From contig NC_079219.1 of the NCBI RefSeq assembly GCF_029633865.1, positions 55,659,182-55,723,181 of the forward strand: a stretch of 64,000 nucleotides of DNA, read 5' to 3'. Of the stretch, positions 53,165 to 63,640 are shown piece by piece (the stretch's first letter is position 1; every line of letters starts with the position of its first letter). A program made the translations under genes and the position numbers. The DNA comes from Lampris incognitus (lineage: Eukaryota > Chordata > Actinopteri > Lampriformes > Lampridae). The notes below the pieces were generated by a model. That model saw only the letters and a list, made by a program, of their open reading frames with translations, made no database searches and was not told where the DNA came from.

Positions 53165-53660
53165 TATGTCCACAGTACCGAACGGGATCTGGAGCTGCCT
53201 CCCGTCCAGTCTATACCAGTTTGGATGAACGTCGTGTTAGTACGTGGAAGAGAAGGGCTTCTTTTACACGGCAAGCAAATTGAACGAGAAGAGATTGTGG
53301 GGCGGAGTGAAAGAACAGGAAAAGGGTAAAGAGAACTGAGAGGAAGTCAGAGAGTGAAGTTCACTTATTGATGTAGACCACCGATGAAGGCCACTCGCCG
53401 TAAAGGTACAGCGCAGTGCCAAAATTGACTTGTGGTACACTGAGGCTATGGTGGCCTTCAGGTGGGCTTGTGACTGTCACAGACGTCCTACATGTGGGCA
53501 GTTTACTGCCCCCGATGTCCCCGTCTCACAGGACGGTGCAGCACAGTCTGGCTCTGTCCCGCGAGGCCTCCGAGCCAAACCAGGAAGCTGCAGAAGGGGT
53601 GAAGATGTGGCGGTTGTGTAAGACAGGAGCGTCGCTGTCTGCGGCAGTATATATATATAT

Positions 53661-53729
53661 TTATTTCTGCAGCTGCTGCAGGAAGCGTGTCCTCTGCTTG
53701 GCCTCTTCGATGAAGCCGACAGCGTTGAC
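53661..53729 (-). CDS. possible terminal exon of an unidentified gene
   Basis: On the minus strand an acceptor TTTTACTGTAG is followed by an open frame of 22 codons, VNAVGFIEEAKQRTRFLQQL then QK and TAA. Third codon positions are nearly all G or C, as in the real exons nearby, and AATAAA overlaps the stop. The frame is closed directly before the acceptor. No upstream exon was found before the repeat cluster at 54451, and I do not recognise the protein. It may be chance. Confidence 0.3.
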   Translation of the reverse strand, partial: VNAVGFIEEAKQRTRFLQQLQK

Positions 53730-54450
53730 CTACAGTAAAACTCAAGGTCATGGGAGTTTGTGGTTCCCAGGAACTGTGACAACTCCACAGTGGTGGCTGT
53801 TGAACCATTGATATTTTCCGTGTGTGTGTGTGTGGGTCAGTGTTGTTGATCTGCAGCCATGATTTGCACAACAGGCCAGGATTGTATATGTTGCGTGTCT
53901 ACATTTCCGATAACCATATTTAGGTCCTAGTAAACTGTTTTGAGGAAGGTGGAAACTTGTGTGCCGTGATGTGTGTGCAGGAAGTGGTGTTCCCGCTCCT
54001 CGCTAGCGCCTCGTTTTTATTGCCGTCGTGTGACTCACATGTCCAGAGGAACTGGACGGCGGTGTGTTTGGTAAACCGGGTTATGGGCAACTCAAACATC
54101 ATTTATTGAGATAACTGGGGGGAAAAAACGTTGTCTCGGCGCAGCACTTTAGGCCCTGCTATGCCTCATTTCCTGCTGTGCTTGGATTTTGTTCCAGGGC
54201 CACTTCCCGAATGCAAACTGTGTGACATTGAACCGGGAGGGAGGGGGGTGGAGGGAGGGGGGCACTTTTACCCTCTTGTTCTCATGTCCCCCGCTAAATG
54301 CCCCCATATTGCAACACTTACGGTAAAAATACGTTTCGGTCATTCCCGTCCACTCTAAGAAATTAGACATAAATCAGGAAGAATATTCACATTTTAATCC
54401 AATCAAAGGGGATATTGCAACACAAATCAAAAGCGTTGTATCCTGCATAG

Positions 54451-54814
54451 TGTAAACTACTAATAAGGCACGTTAGCCCCTAGCTAACGGGTCTGACCCT
54501 TTAGCCGAGCGGTTAGTGACGTCGCCTTGTGGCGCAGTACACCCCGTATCGAATCCCGCACCGGGCAAGAAAATAACCGGTTACATTGGCGGGATCCGGA
54601 AGTGTGCAGATCCTCAGAAGTCTCTTCGGAGTGCGGGAATAACAAAGCGCGAGGGCGCGCTTCCGGGGAGGGTGACGACTGTAAACTACTAATAAGACAC
54701 GTTAGCCCCTAGCTAACGGGTCTGATCCTTTAGCCGAGCGGTTAGTGATGACGCCTTGTGGTGCAGTACACCCCGTATCGAATCCCGCACCGGGCAAGAA
54801 AATAACCGGTTACA
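54451..54814 (+). mobile_element. TRIM-like miniature LTR retrotransposon, looks whole, non-coding
   Basis: Two 135-bp direct repeats (54451-54585 and 54680-54814) start TGTAAAC and end GGTTACA. They flank a 94-bp interior. ATAG lies on both outer sides (54447-54450 and 54815-54818) as a 4-bp target duplication. The interior begins T-TGGCGGGATCC, placed like a primer-binding site, and ends with purine-rich GGGGAGGGTGACGAC, placed like a polypurine tract. Each repeat carries a tRNA-like stretch: box A TAGCCGAGCGGTTAG and box-B-like TATCGAATCCCGC. The repeats differ at about 5 of 135 positions, so the insertion is fairly recent. It has no coding capacity and would depend on another element. Strand is assigned from the order of interior signals and is tentative. 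Two independent SINE insertions are the alternative. Confidence 0.6.
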
Positions 54815-54859
54815 ATAGCAACCAATAAAATGACGTGTATTTGCGTTGTTTGTCTGTTT

Positions 54860-55150
54860 GAGCCGTTAGCTTAGCTAACGTTAGCTCTGCTAGCTTTCAC
54901 TATTGCTAACACGTGCTTCTGCAAAGATGTCAAAGAACCAGTGAATAAGAAAGTAAAATACAGCCAAACAAAACTAAACTTTAACAGTAATGTTACCCCC
55001 CCCCCCCCGCCGCCGTCCACAACTCCGCTGGAGCCTGCCCCCCCCCCCCAAATGGAGAACCAGCGCAGCCAGAACCCCGAAGCAGCAGCTCCAGGACCGG
55101 GACTGCCGAGACTGTTGAAACCGTCAGCATATCGGTTCTATGCTGTGATT
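54860..55150 (+). pseudogene. possible 5' part of a TTF/hAT-type transposase gene
   Basis: After a GCTAACGTTAGC-rich leader the DNA encodes pieces such as VKYSQTKLNFNSN and a proline-rich stretch, similar in style to N-termini of fish TTF-domain/hAT proteins. A short piece reading RERRFSAEWCKN at about 60535-60575, beyond the L2/Gypsy nest, could be its continuation. Stops are frequent. Weak evidence. Confidence 0.25.
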
Positions 55151-55194
55151 CTATTCGTAATATTTTAATTCGTAATATTTTAACACGTGATATT

Positions 55195-56213
55195 TGTAAT
55201 ATCTGATGGCGTCAGACCTCTGGAGCTTGTTCAGAAAGCTGCATGCAGCTCGTCTGGTGTTCAACCGCCCTAAGTTCTCCCACACAACCCCCCTTCTCAT
55301 GTCCCTACACTGGCTCCCAGTAGCTGCTCGCATCCGGTTTAAGACTCTGGTGCTAGCCTACAGGGCAGTGACAGGGACAGCTCCTTCCTATCTCCAGGCC
55401 AGGGTCAAGCCCTACAGCCCCACCCGACCACTTCGCTCTGCCGCCTCGGGACGCCTGGTTGCCCCGTCGCTCAGAGGCCCCTGCTGCCGGTGGACCCGGT
55501 CCCGGCTCTCCTCTGTCCTGGCCCCACAGTGGTGGAATGAACTCCCCATCTGATGTCAGGAAAGCCAAGTCGCTGCCCATCTTTCAGCGCAGGTTGAAAA
55601 CTCACCTCTTCAAGAACTACTACCCTGTTACTTGTTCTTAAATTTATTTCTAGTTTTCCCCCTTATCCCACCCGATTAACCCAATGGCATATGGCCGGAA
55701 CTCTTGTCGAATAACTCCCCTGGCTCACGTTTCCACAGGAAGGAGATAGTCGTTACACCAGCTTTCTACAAACTCGTGTCGGCTGCTCTCGCTATTTCAC
55801 ACGCTGAAGCCTCGGATGGATTGCATCACCTTCAGGCCGCGAGGGAGACGTAGGGAAAACGCTTTCAGTTGCTTGGCTGCAGGTGCCCGGGTGGGCCAGA
55901 GGGGTCGCTGGAGAACGACGAGTCCCTGAACACTACACCGATCTACACCCACTATCCCTCGGGTAAGGGTGGCCTAATGAATGCTTTACTCCGTGGACGC
56001 GCTGGCCGTGACCGGTTACGGCGTGTCTGAGATACGAACCTCCCAGCCACGTGACGAGCGGGTTGCTCTTAGCACTTATTGTATTCACTCATTTAAAAAA
56101 CAAAAAATCTCTTTCTTGCGCTTTTACTTTAGCACTGGTTTTGTTCTTAGATGCTTGTTTAGATGCACTTATGACCTCCGATGACTAGTAGTTCTCCTGA
56201 TTTCCTGCGTTAA
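55195..56213 (+). mobile_element. L2-type LINE 3' end, split by the Gypsy element
   Basis: The plus frame reads LFRKLHAARLVFNRPKFSHT, SLHWLPVAARIRFKTLVLAY, TGTAPSYLQARVKPYSP and LAPQWWNELPI, then in a shifted frame FQRRLKTHLFKNYY: the conserved C-terminus of fish L2 reverse transcriptases. A 3' UTR follows with an unclassified inset (about 55690-56060), then TGCACTTATG. The last piece of the LINE (GCACTTATTGTAAGGCGCTT, TTGGATAAATGGCTGTAATG) resumes at 60372. 5' truncated, with one frameshift. Confidence 0.8.
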
Positions 56214-59200
56214 TGTTGTATCTCTACGTTACTACTGAATTAAGCGGTTTATACAGAATTTATTCTCAATAACTTGGACGACACATCGAATTTGCGGTCT
56301 CTTGCTGGGCGCGCTTTATTAGAGAACCCACTGGCACGAGCGTACCCACAATGCCCTTCCCACCCTGAGGGGCGTGGTACCCATAGACATGACATCCCCC
56401 CTTTTCTTGGCATTAAACTCTTATTAACCAAAAAGTACAGCTGATGATTATACTCACATCAATGCAGCTATTGCATATTAAACCATATTCCAGTAATTAT
56501 CAAAACATCATTTGGCACCTCGTAAGTTAACTGTTATAACATCAGATAACTTTTTTTTCTTTTAAGAAATCAAATCACTGTGTCTTCAAATTATTACCTG
56601 TAAATTAGAAATCAGTGTATCCTTACAGTATTTTCAAATCAGAAACATTATAGAAACTCTTTTTTCCCCAAACACATTAACTAGCGAGAATCACTCATCA
56701 CTTTAAAACCTAGTCAGACAGTCAGTCTACTGGGTGTTCGCTTGATCCTTTGCAGACTGTCTGGCACGCCTGCCTGTATTTGTATGTCAGAGTCCTGCTC
56801 GGTTTGTGAACTCTGAGTATCAGTGGCGTGTGTGTGTTCTTCTGTTACCCTCGGCTTCCTGTATTTCCCCCTTTTCTTGAAATGTCCCTTGTTTCAGTCT
56901 ATTTCCTTTGTATCTCTTAACGAAGGTGGTGTTTCTCGAATATCGTGCTCCTGTTGGTGATTCCACCACCACTTTGTTTCCGGTCCTGCTGATGGTCTTG
57001 TGCGGTGTCGCGTTGAATGTGGTGGAGAACTTGTCAGTTTTGTCCTGTCTCAGGAGAACAGTATCACCGACACTGACCTCTGACTGCTGTGCTCCTCTGA
57101 GTGTGTCTGCATACAGCTTACTCTTAGCCTTTTGCTCAGTCCAGCTAGCTTTCCTCTCATCTTTCGGTTGAAAAGCAATTCAGCAGGGCTTTTACCTGTT
57201 GATGGGTGGAGGATGCTCTTGTAGATTGTCACATATTTTCTCAGTTCTTTCTTCCAATCCAGTCCCTCTGATTGAGCAATCCGAGTTCTCTTCAGCAGTG
57301 ACGCGTTCTGACGCTCAACTTCTCCGTTGGCCTGAGCGTATTTCGGTGTGGTTTTGATGTGTGTGATGCCGTTTTCCTCGCAGTACAGTCTAAATTGCTC
57401 TGTTCTGAACTGAGGTCCATTGTCAGACTTGATTGTGACTGGCAGTCCATGTCGACTGAATATTGACTCCAGACTGTCTATGAACCTCTCTGATGTGGTG
57501 GTAGTCATGACGTCATATTCCTAATACTGGCTGAAATAGTCTACTACCACTAAAATGGAGTGCTTAGACGGGAGAGGCCCCAGTAGGTCAACGGCGACAT
57601 CCCGCCAGGGTCCATCAGGTAGCGGTGTGGGTCTCAGCGGTTCAGGTGGGTCAGGTCTAGCCACTATCTGACATCCGTGGCAGGCTTTACAGTGTCTCTC
57701 CGCGGCCCTATCCATGCCAGGCCACCAGACTTTTGTCCTGAGACGCTGCTTTGTTCCCACGATTCCCAGATGTCCTTCATGGGCTAGTGCAAGTGCCCGC
57801 ATCCGCAAGGCCTGTAGCAACACTCTGCGTGCGCCTCTCAGAACAAGATATCCCACTGTGCATAGCTCACTTGCAATGACAGCATACGGTTTGCACTTTT
57901 CAAAGTGTCCAGTAGCTATGGCTTCGCATACCTCATGAAGCTCTGGGTCAGCGGCAGATGCTCCCTCCACTTCTCGGGTGGTGAGTGCTCTTGGCGTTGC
58001 GTTCACCGCCACAAACCTCACGTACTCATCAGCTCCATGCTCATGCTTGGCCTGTTTCACACTGCTCGACAGGAGTCTTGATAGCGGGTCAGCGATGTTG
58101 TTTTTCCCTGCTATGTGGACAATTTGAATTCGTAGGGCTGTAGCCTAAGAACCCATCGTTCTATCCGCACACAGGGCTTGGAATGGGGACCATAGATCAC
58201 TTCTAATGGCTTATGATCTGTGACTAGGTCAAACTGTCTCCCATATAGGTATGGATGAAGTCTCTCACAGGCCCAAACTAGACCTAGTGCCTCTCGCTCT
58301 GTCTGCGAGTATCTCTGTTCACAGTCTGTCAGGCTACGGCTGACGTAGCACACAGGAACGTTGATTCCTTTCTGGTTCTGCACCAGGACTGCACCTAATC
58401 CTACAGGGCTTGCATCTGCTATTACCTGTGTCGGCGCGTCCTTGTCGAAATAAGCCAGGGTGGTTGCTCTGGCGATCGCTGCTTTCAGCGCACTGAATGC
58501 TTGCTTCTGTTATGGTCCGAATGTGAATGGTGTGTCCTTCCTTGTCAGGCACCTCAGTGGCTCTGACATGGTTACAAACTGAGGGATAAATCTGCTGCTT
58601 TATCCAACTAGCCCAAGGAAGCTACGCACCTCCGTGGCGCTCTCTGGCTCCCGTGCTTCTGTCACAGATTGCACCCTCTCCTCTGTTGGACCGATGCCCA
58701 TCATTTCCGGGTTTTGGGACGATCACGACCGGATTCACCCACGGGGTGGGCCCATTCACTGGTTCAATAATGTCCAAATCCTCAAATTCTTTTATTCTGG
58801 ACTCTACTACCCCCCGGAGGTTAAATGGAATTCGCCTGAGTGGGCTACTGGTTTGACCTCTGGGTTACTGTGTATACTGACCTGTCTCGTTTTCAGTTCC
58901 CCAACTCCACTGAATACTTCAGGCTACTGCTGCTGGAGTGTTTGCTTCATCTCTGTGACGGCAGCAATGTCGGCACCTATTCTCAGGACGCCCAGTCGCA
59001 TCGCTGTTTCTTTTCCCAGCGGTGGTTCACCTTTTCCCCTGATTACAATGAATACAGCACATTCAGTTTTGTTACCTATTGACACATCACATGTAAATGC
59101 ACCCTTGACAGTTAATGGCTCACTGGAACAATATGAGTACAATTTCCTCTCTGTCTTAGGAATGACACTTAATGCGTTCTGCTTTCAGTTTTCCCCCACA

Positions 59201-60371
59201 CATTTTCTCCCATCACATTGCTTGTTGCTCCAGAGTCAATGAGCATATTCATATTCACTCCCCCCAGCGTTTTTGATCTCGGCCAATGTGATCAGAGTTT
59301 CCACATCTATAGCACTTTCCGTCATTTTTATTGTCTCTGTTCGGTTTACCTTTTTGTTCCGTGCTTTCCCTTTATGGTCAACTCTGTGCACAGTCTCTGG
59401 GGTAGCTCCGGTCGATGTGCACGACATGTTAGCCATTTGCTCCTCGATGCTCTCACAACGAGCAGCTAGTATGTCCAGCGTTACTGCTAGCGTCAGCCCA
59501 CGGCCCTCTTCCAGCAGCTTCCTGCGCACATACTCCCATGTTCCCTTACTTAGAATGGCATCCCTTATCTGGTTATCAGACTCTCCCCCATGTCCACAGT
59601 CTCTCACGGCCTGTCTCAGGCGTGTAGCAAATTGCTGCACTGTCTCACCTGGGTTCTGGTGCGTTTTTTGAAATGCCTGCCTTGCTAGCGCCGTGTTGAC
59701 TTGGGGCACGACGTATGCGTTCAAAGCCTCGACCGCCTTCTTGTAGTCCGTTGCATCACCGGTGTCCGGTAAAGTTGAAGAAACGTCCTGAACGTCTGGT
59801 CCAGCTGTAGTAATAGTGCACGTCTCCTTTGCTTTGTAGCTTCAGGTGAGTCGTCAGCCAAGATGAGCCCTTTTCCGTCAGCATATAGCTCGAACGATGT
59901 TAGCCCCACCGCTTCCATCTGGAACCCTTGGTTTTTTTCCCCACCCGCATTCCGGGCACTCTGCCTCTGATTGGCTAGTACTCGTTGCCTCCGTTGGTTG
60001 GGTTGGTTAAGGTTAGGGATAGGGCTAGCCAATCAGAGATAGAGTAGGGGCGGGTCTTCCCGGAATCCAGGTGGGAAAAATAATAACGCTACCGTGGCTG
60101 GCGACATTTTGAATCCCGGATCTCTCCATACCAACTAGCTAAACTCGACTCTTTTAACTACTTGATGTATGTTAATCCTCGTCGCCAATGTTGTCTCTCT
60201 ACCTTACTACTGAATTAAGCGGTTTATACCGAATTTAATCCCAATAACTCGGACGACACATCGAATTCGCGGTCTCTTGCCGGGCGCGCTTTATGAGAGA
60301 ACGAACTGGCACGAGCGTACCCACAATGCCCTTTTCCACCCGGAGGGGGCGTGGCAACCATAGACATGACA
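56214..60371 (-). mobile_element. Ty3/Gypsy-type LTR retrotransposon fossil, both LTRs present, broken inside
   Basis: LTRs at 56214-56394 and 60189-60371 (about 182 bp) begin TGTCATGTCTATGG and end in GACAACA/TACAACA on the minus strand. GTTAA flanks both sides as a 5-bp target duplication, so the ends are complete. On the minus strand come a gag-like region (about 59236-60032), reverse transcriptase remnants (about 58450-59200), RNase H (about 58111-58383), and an integrase with zinc-binding and core domains (about 57050-58060), the Gypsy gene order. The coding part is broken by many changes (at least half a dozen) and is shorter than a full element. The LTRs differ at roughly 15 sites, so it is not a recent arrival. 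It lies inside the 3' UTR of an L2 LINE. Confidence 0.85.
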
Positions 60372-60422
60372 GTTAAATGCACTTATTGTAAGGCGCTTTG
60401 GATAAATGGCTGTAATGTAATG
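60372..60422 (+). mobile_element. terminal piece of the L2 LINE beyond the Gypsy insertion
   Basis: GTTAAATGCACTTATTGTAA then GCGCTTTGGATAAATGGC and TGTAATGTAATG: the standard fish L2 end. It restores continuity with 56213 once the Gypsy element and one GTTAA copy are taken out. Confidence 0.75.
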
Positions 60423-60694
60423 GAAACAATATTACGTTATTTTATTATTACGTGTTAACTCCACGTGTTAAGTAAAAATATCACGTGTTCACATTATTGA
60501 CAAAAAACGAGACTGCTGGGATGTTTGGCCAAAGGGAAAGACGCTTCAGTGCAGAATGGTGTAAAAACTAGAGTGGTTAATTCTGCTGAACACGTGGCAA
60601 CGTTACCGTCGCTATAGCTTGCTTGCTCCTACAGTGTTGCTGTCCTGTAAACTCGTATCTAATCCCACACGCGCTAGCTGGTTTATGTTTGACT
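60423..60694. other. DNA between the L2 end and the solo LTR
   Basis: Contains several CACGTG/ACGTG words and a possible transposase scrap (RERRFSAEWCKN, about 60535). No bounded feature. Confidence 0.35.
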
Positions 60695-60841
60695 TGTAAA
60701 CTACTAATAAGACACGTTAGTCCCTAGCTAACGAGTCCGACCCTTTAGCCGAGCGGTTAGCGATGTCGCCTTGTGGTGCAGTACACCCCGTATCGAATCC
60801 CGCACCGAATCCCGCACCGGGCAAGAAAATAACCGGTTACA
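60695..60841 (+). repeat. solo LTR of the TRIM-like family
   Basis: TGTAAACTACTAATAAGACA through GGTTACA, as in 54451-54585, but 147 bp long because the 12-bp block CGAATCCCGCAC in the box B region is duplicated. Flanks GACT and GAAT are at best an imperfect target duplication. Confidence 0.75.
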
Positions 60842-60879
60842 GAATCATAGCGCCACCCCGTGGGCGGGCAGCAGAAAGA

Positions 60880-61377
60880 GCGGGGAGTTGCGACACTGAA
60901 TACAATGTATCACTTAAGCGCTCGAGCTGATATCCAAACCGCTACAAAGTAACAAGATGGGGCGTGACGCGCGTCTTCAGTAACGTGCTTTATTGTATTA
61001 AAACCCCAAATACAGGCATGCGGAGCTGCGCTCCGGTGCGCTCTTATATATAGCACGACACACAGTACACCCCCGCACACGCATATATATCATTGTTGCC
61101 CCCGCCCCGCCCCCCCCCCCCCCACTTCTGAAATGATTCCAGCGCGCCTGCGTTGAACTCATCTGGTGGAAAGTCTTGGTGTGAGTTCACCTTCTCCCAT
61201 CTCGCTAAATCCAAACAACACACTCGCCCACGGCCCCATCCTGATGCGTACGCGTGTCTAAGCACGGCCTCGCGAGCTTCTTCCCAGATCACATACTTGA
61301 TGTCCGGTAGGGAACAAAACACCTCATCACACTGGGCTTTTCTGGCAGGCGGAGCCGCGATAAAACAAAGGTCGACG
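60880..61377 (-). mobile_element. possible LTR retroelement 3' end (fossil)
   Basis: On the minus strand an open stretch of about 80 codons (with IKYVIWEEAREAVLRHAY, WEKVNSHQDFPPDEF) is followed by a long G-rich run, then a TATATAAG box (about 61045-61052), and about 55 bp later AATAAAG (about 60989). Purine-rich run, TATA and AATAAA in this order are LTR-like. I do not recognise the protein and could not fix the LTR ends or a second LTR. A piece of an unknown host gene is the alternative. Confidence 0.3.
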
Positions 61378-61494
61378 TCAGAATCGGAATCAGAAACACT
61401 TTATTTGTCATTTCATTTCACGCGCGTGCGCACGTGAAATGACGCATCGTTTCCCCCAGCCCACAGCAGTGCAACACAAAGCCAAAAACACATC
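61378..61494 (-). repeat. dispersed LINE/SINE-tail repeat, left part
   Basis: Reversed, it ends AATGACAAATAAAGTGTTTC then TGATTCCGATTCTGAC, a common fish retroposon 3' end. The repeat seems to resume after the minisatellite at about 63366. Confidence 0.5.
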
Positions 61495-63365
61495 CAAGAA
61501 CACATATATCCAAACTAACATACATATCCAAACTAACACACATATCCAAACTAACACATATATCCAAACTAACATACATATCCAAACTAACACACATATC
61601 CAAACTAACACACATATCCAAACTAACATATATATCCAAACTAACATATATATCCAAACTAACACATATATCCAAACTAACATACATATCCAAACTAACA
61701 CACATATCCAAACTAACATATATATCCAAACTATCACACATATCCAAACTAACACATATATCCAAACTAACACACATATCCAAACTAACATATATATCCA
61801 AACTAACATATATATCCAAACTATCACACATATCCAAACTAACACAAATATCCAAACTAACATATATATCCAAACTAACATATATATCCAAACTAACACA
61901 TATATCCAAACTAACACATATATCCAAACTAACACATATATCCAAACTAACACATATATCCAAACTAACACATATATCCAAACTAACACACATATCCAAA
62001 CTAACACATATATCCAAACTAACACACATATCCAAACTAACACACATATCCAAACTAACACATATATCCAAACTAACATATATATCCAAACTAACACATA
62101 TATCCAAACTAACATATATATCCAAACTAACACACATATCCAAACTAACATATATATCTAAACTAACACATATATTCAAACTAACAACATATATCCAAAC
62201 TAACATATATATCCAAACTAACACATATATCCAAACTAACATATATATCCAAACTAACACACATATCCAAACTAACACACATATCCAAACTAACACATAT
62301 ATCCAAACTAACATATATATCCAAACTAACACATATATCCAAACAAACATATATATCCAAACTAACACACATATCCAAACTAACATATATATCTAAACTA
62401 ACACATATATTCAAACTAACAACATATATCCAAACTAACATATATATCCAAACTAACACATATATCCAAACTAACATATATATCCAAACTAACACATATA
62501 TCCAAACTAACATATATATCCAAACTAACACACATATCCAAACTAACACATATATCCAAACTAACACACATATCCAAACTAACACACATATCCAAACTAA
62601 CACATATATCCAAACTAACATATATATCCAAACTAACACATATATCCAAACTAACATATATATCCAAACTAACACACATATCCAAACTAACATATATATC
62701 TAAACTAACACATATATTCAAACTAACAACATATATCCAAACTAACATATATATCCAAACTAACACATATATCCAAACTAACATATATATCCAAACTAAC
62801 ACATATATCCAAACTAACATATATATCCAAACTAACACATATATCCAAACTAACATATATATCAAACTAACATATATATCCAAACTAACATATATATCCA
62901 AACTAACATATATATCCAAACTAACATATATATCCAAACTAACACACATATCCAAACTAACATATATATCCGAACTAACATATATATCCAAGCTAACATA
63001 TATATCCAAACTAACACACATATCCAAACTAACATATATATCCGAACTAACACATATATCCAAACTAACACATATATCCAAACTAACACATATATCCAAA
63101 CTAACATATATCCAAACTAACACATATATCCAAACTAACATATATATCCAAACTAACACACATATCCAAACTAACACATATATCCAAACTAACATATATA
63201 ACTAAACTAACATATATATCAAACTAACATATATATCAAACTAACATATATATCCAAACTAACACACATATCCAAACTAACACACATATCCAAACTAACA
63301 CATATATCCAAACTAACACACATATCTAAACTAACACATATAATTAAATAACACATATAACTAAA
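61495..63365. repeat. 18-bp minisatellite array, about 104 copies
   Basis: Unit ATCCAAACTAACACATAT with the variants CACAT, CATAT and ACATAT before ATCC. Because 18 is divisible by three, every frame stays open or closed as a whole, giving long repeat open frames (up to 322 codons on the minus strand) that are not genes. A variant block containing ATTCAAACTAACAACATAT recurs at about 62173, 62409 and 62715, showing higher-order duplication. Confidence 0.95.
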
Positions 63366-63640
63366 CTAAAAATAAAAACAAAAATAAAAATAAATCACTG
63401 TCCAGGAGAACGAACACCAGCCAGGATGACTGCCAGAACTGCCGGTCTGCATGGGCTAGCAGTTAGCTTAGCCTGCCTCACTTCCGCCATCTGTCAGATC
63501 GCTCTCGGTGTTTCCTCTTCCGGCACAGCCCCGGTCAGGGTCGCGGTCCCTGGGCCCACAGGACGCAGCAGACCAGGATCCCTCACTTGTGACCACGCGG
63601 TCGTTGCAGACATGGAAGGGGTCGAGTGATGACAGCAACT
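63366..63640 (-). repeat. dispersed repeat, right part, after the minisatellite
   Basis: AAATAAAAATAAATCACTGTCC, then AGCAGTTAGCTTAGCCTGCC, GCTCTCGGTGTTTCCTCTTC and GGTCGCGGTCCCTGGGCCCA look like the body of the repeat whose 3' end lies at 61378-61494. The 18-bp array would have expanded inside it. The link between the two parts is inferred. Confidence 0.4.

Larger units (their letters stand above)
53067..54450. other. repeat-poor stretch downstream of PDP1
   Basis: Apart from a hairpin at 53124-53164, a short (TA)n/(TG)n pair and a possible minus-strand terminal exon (53661-53729), no feature is recognised. Low repeat content suggests a 3' UTR or regulatory DNA of a neighbouring gene. Confidence 0.4.

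Noticed and set aside
53416-53811. 131-codon plus-strand open frame
   Set aside because: No domain, poor composition, and it crosses an (AT)n run; no splice or start support.
56908-59671. Plus-strand open frames over the Gypsy element
   Set aside because: They are antisense to the gag-pol fossil and show no independent coding signal.
61408-63195. Very long open frames (up to 322 codons) on both strands
   Set aside because: They are produced by an 18-bp tandem array whose period is a multiple of three; the peptide is a six-residue repeat in every frame.
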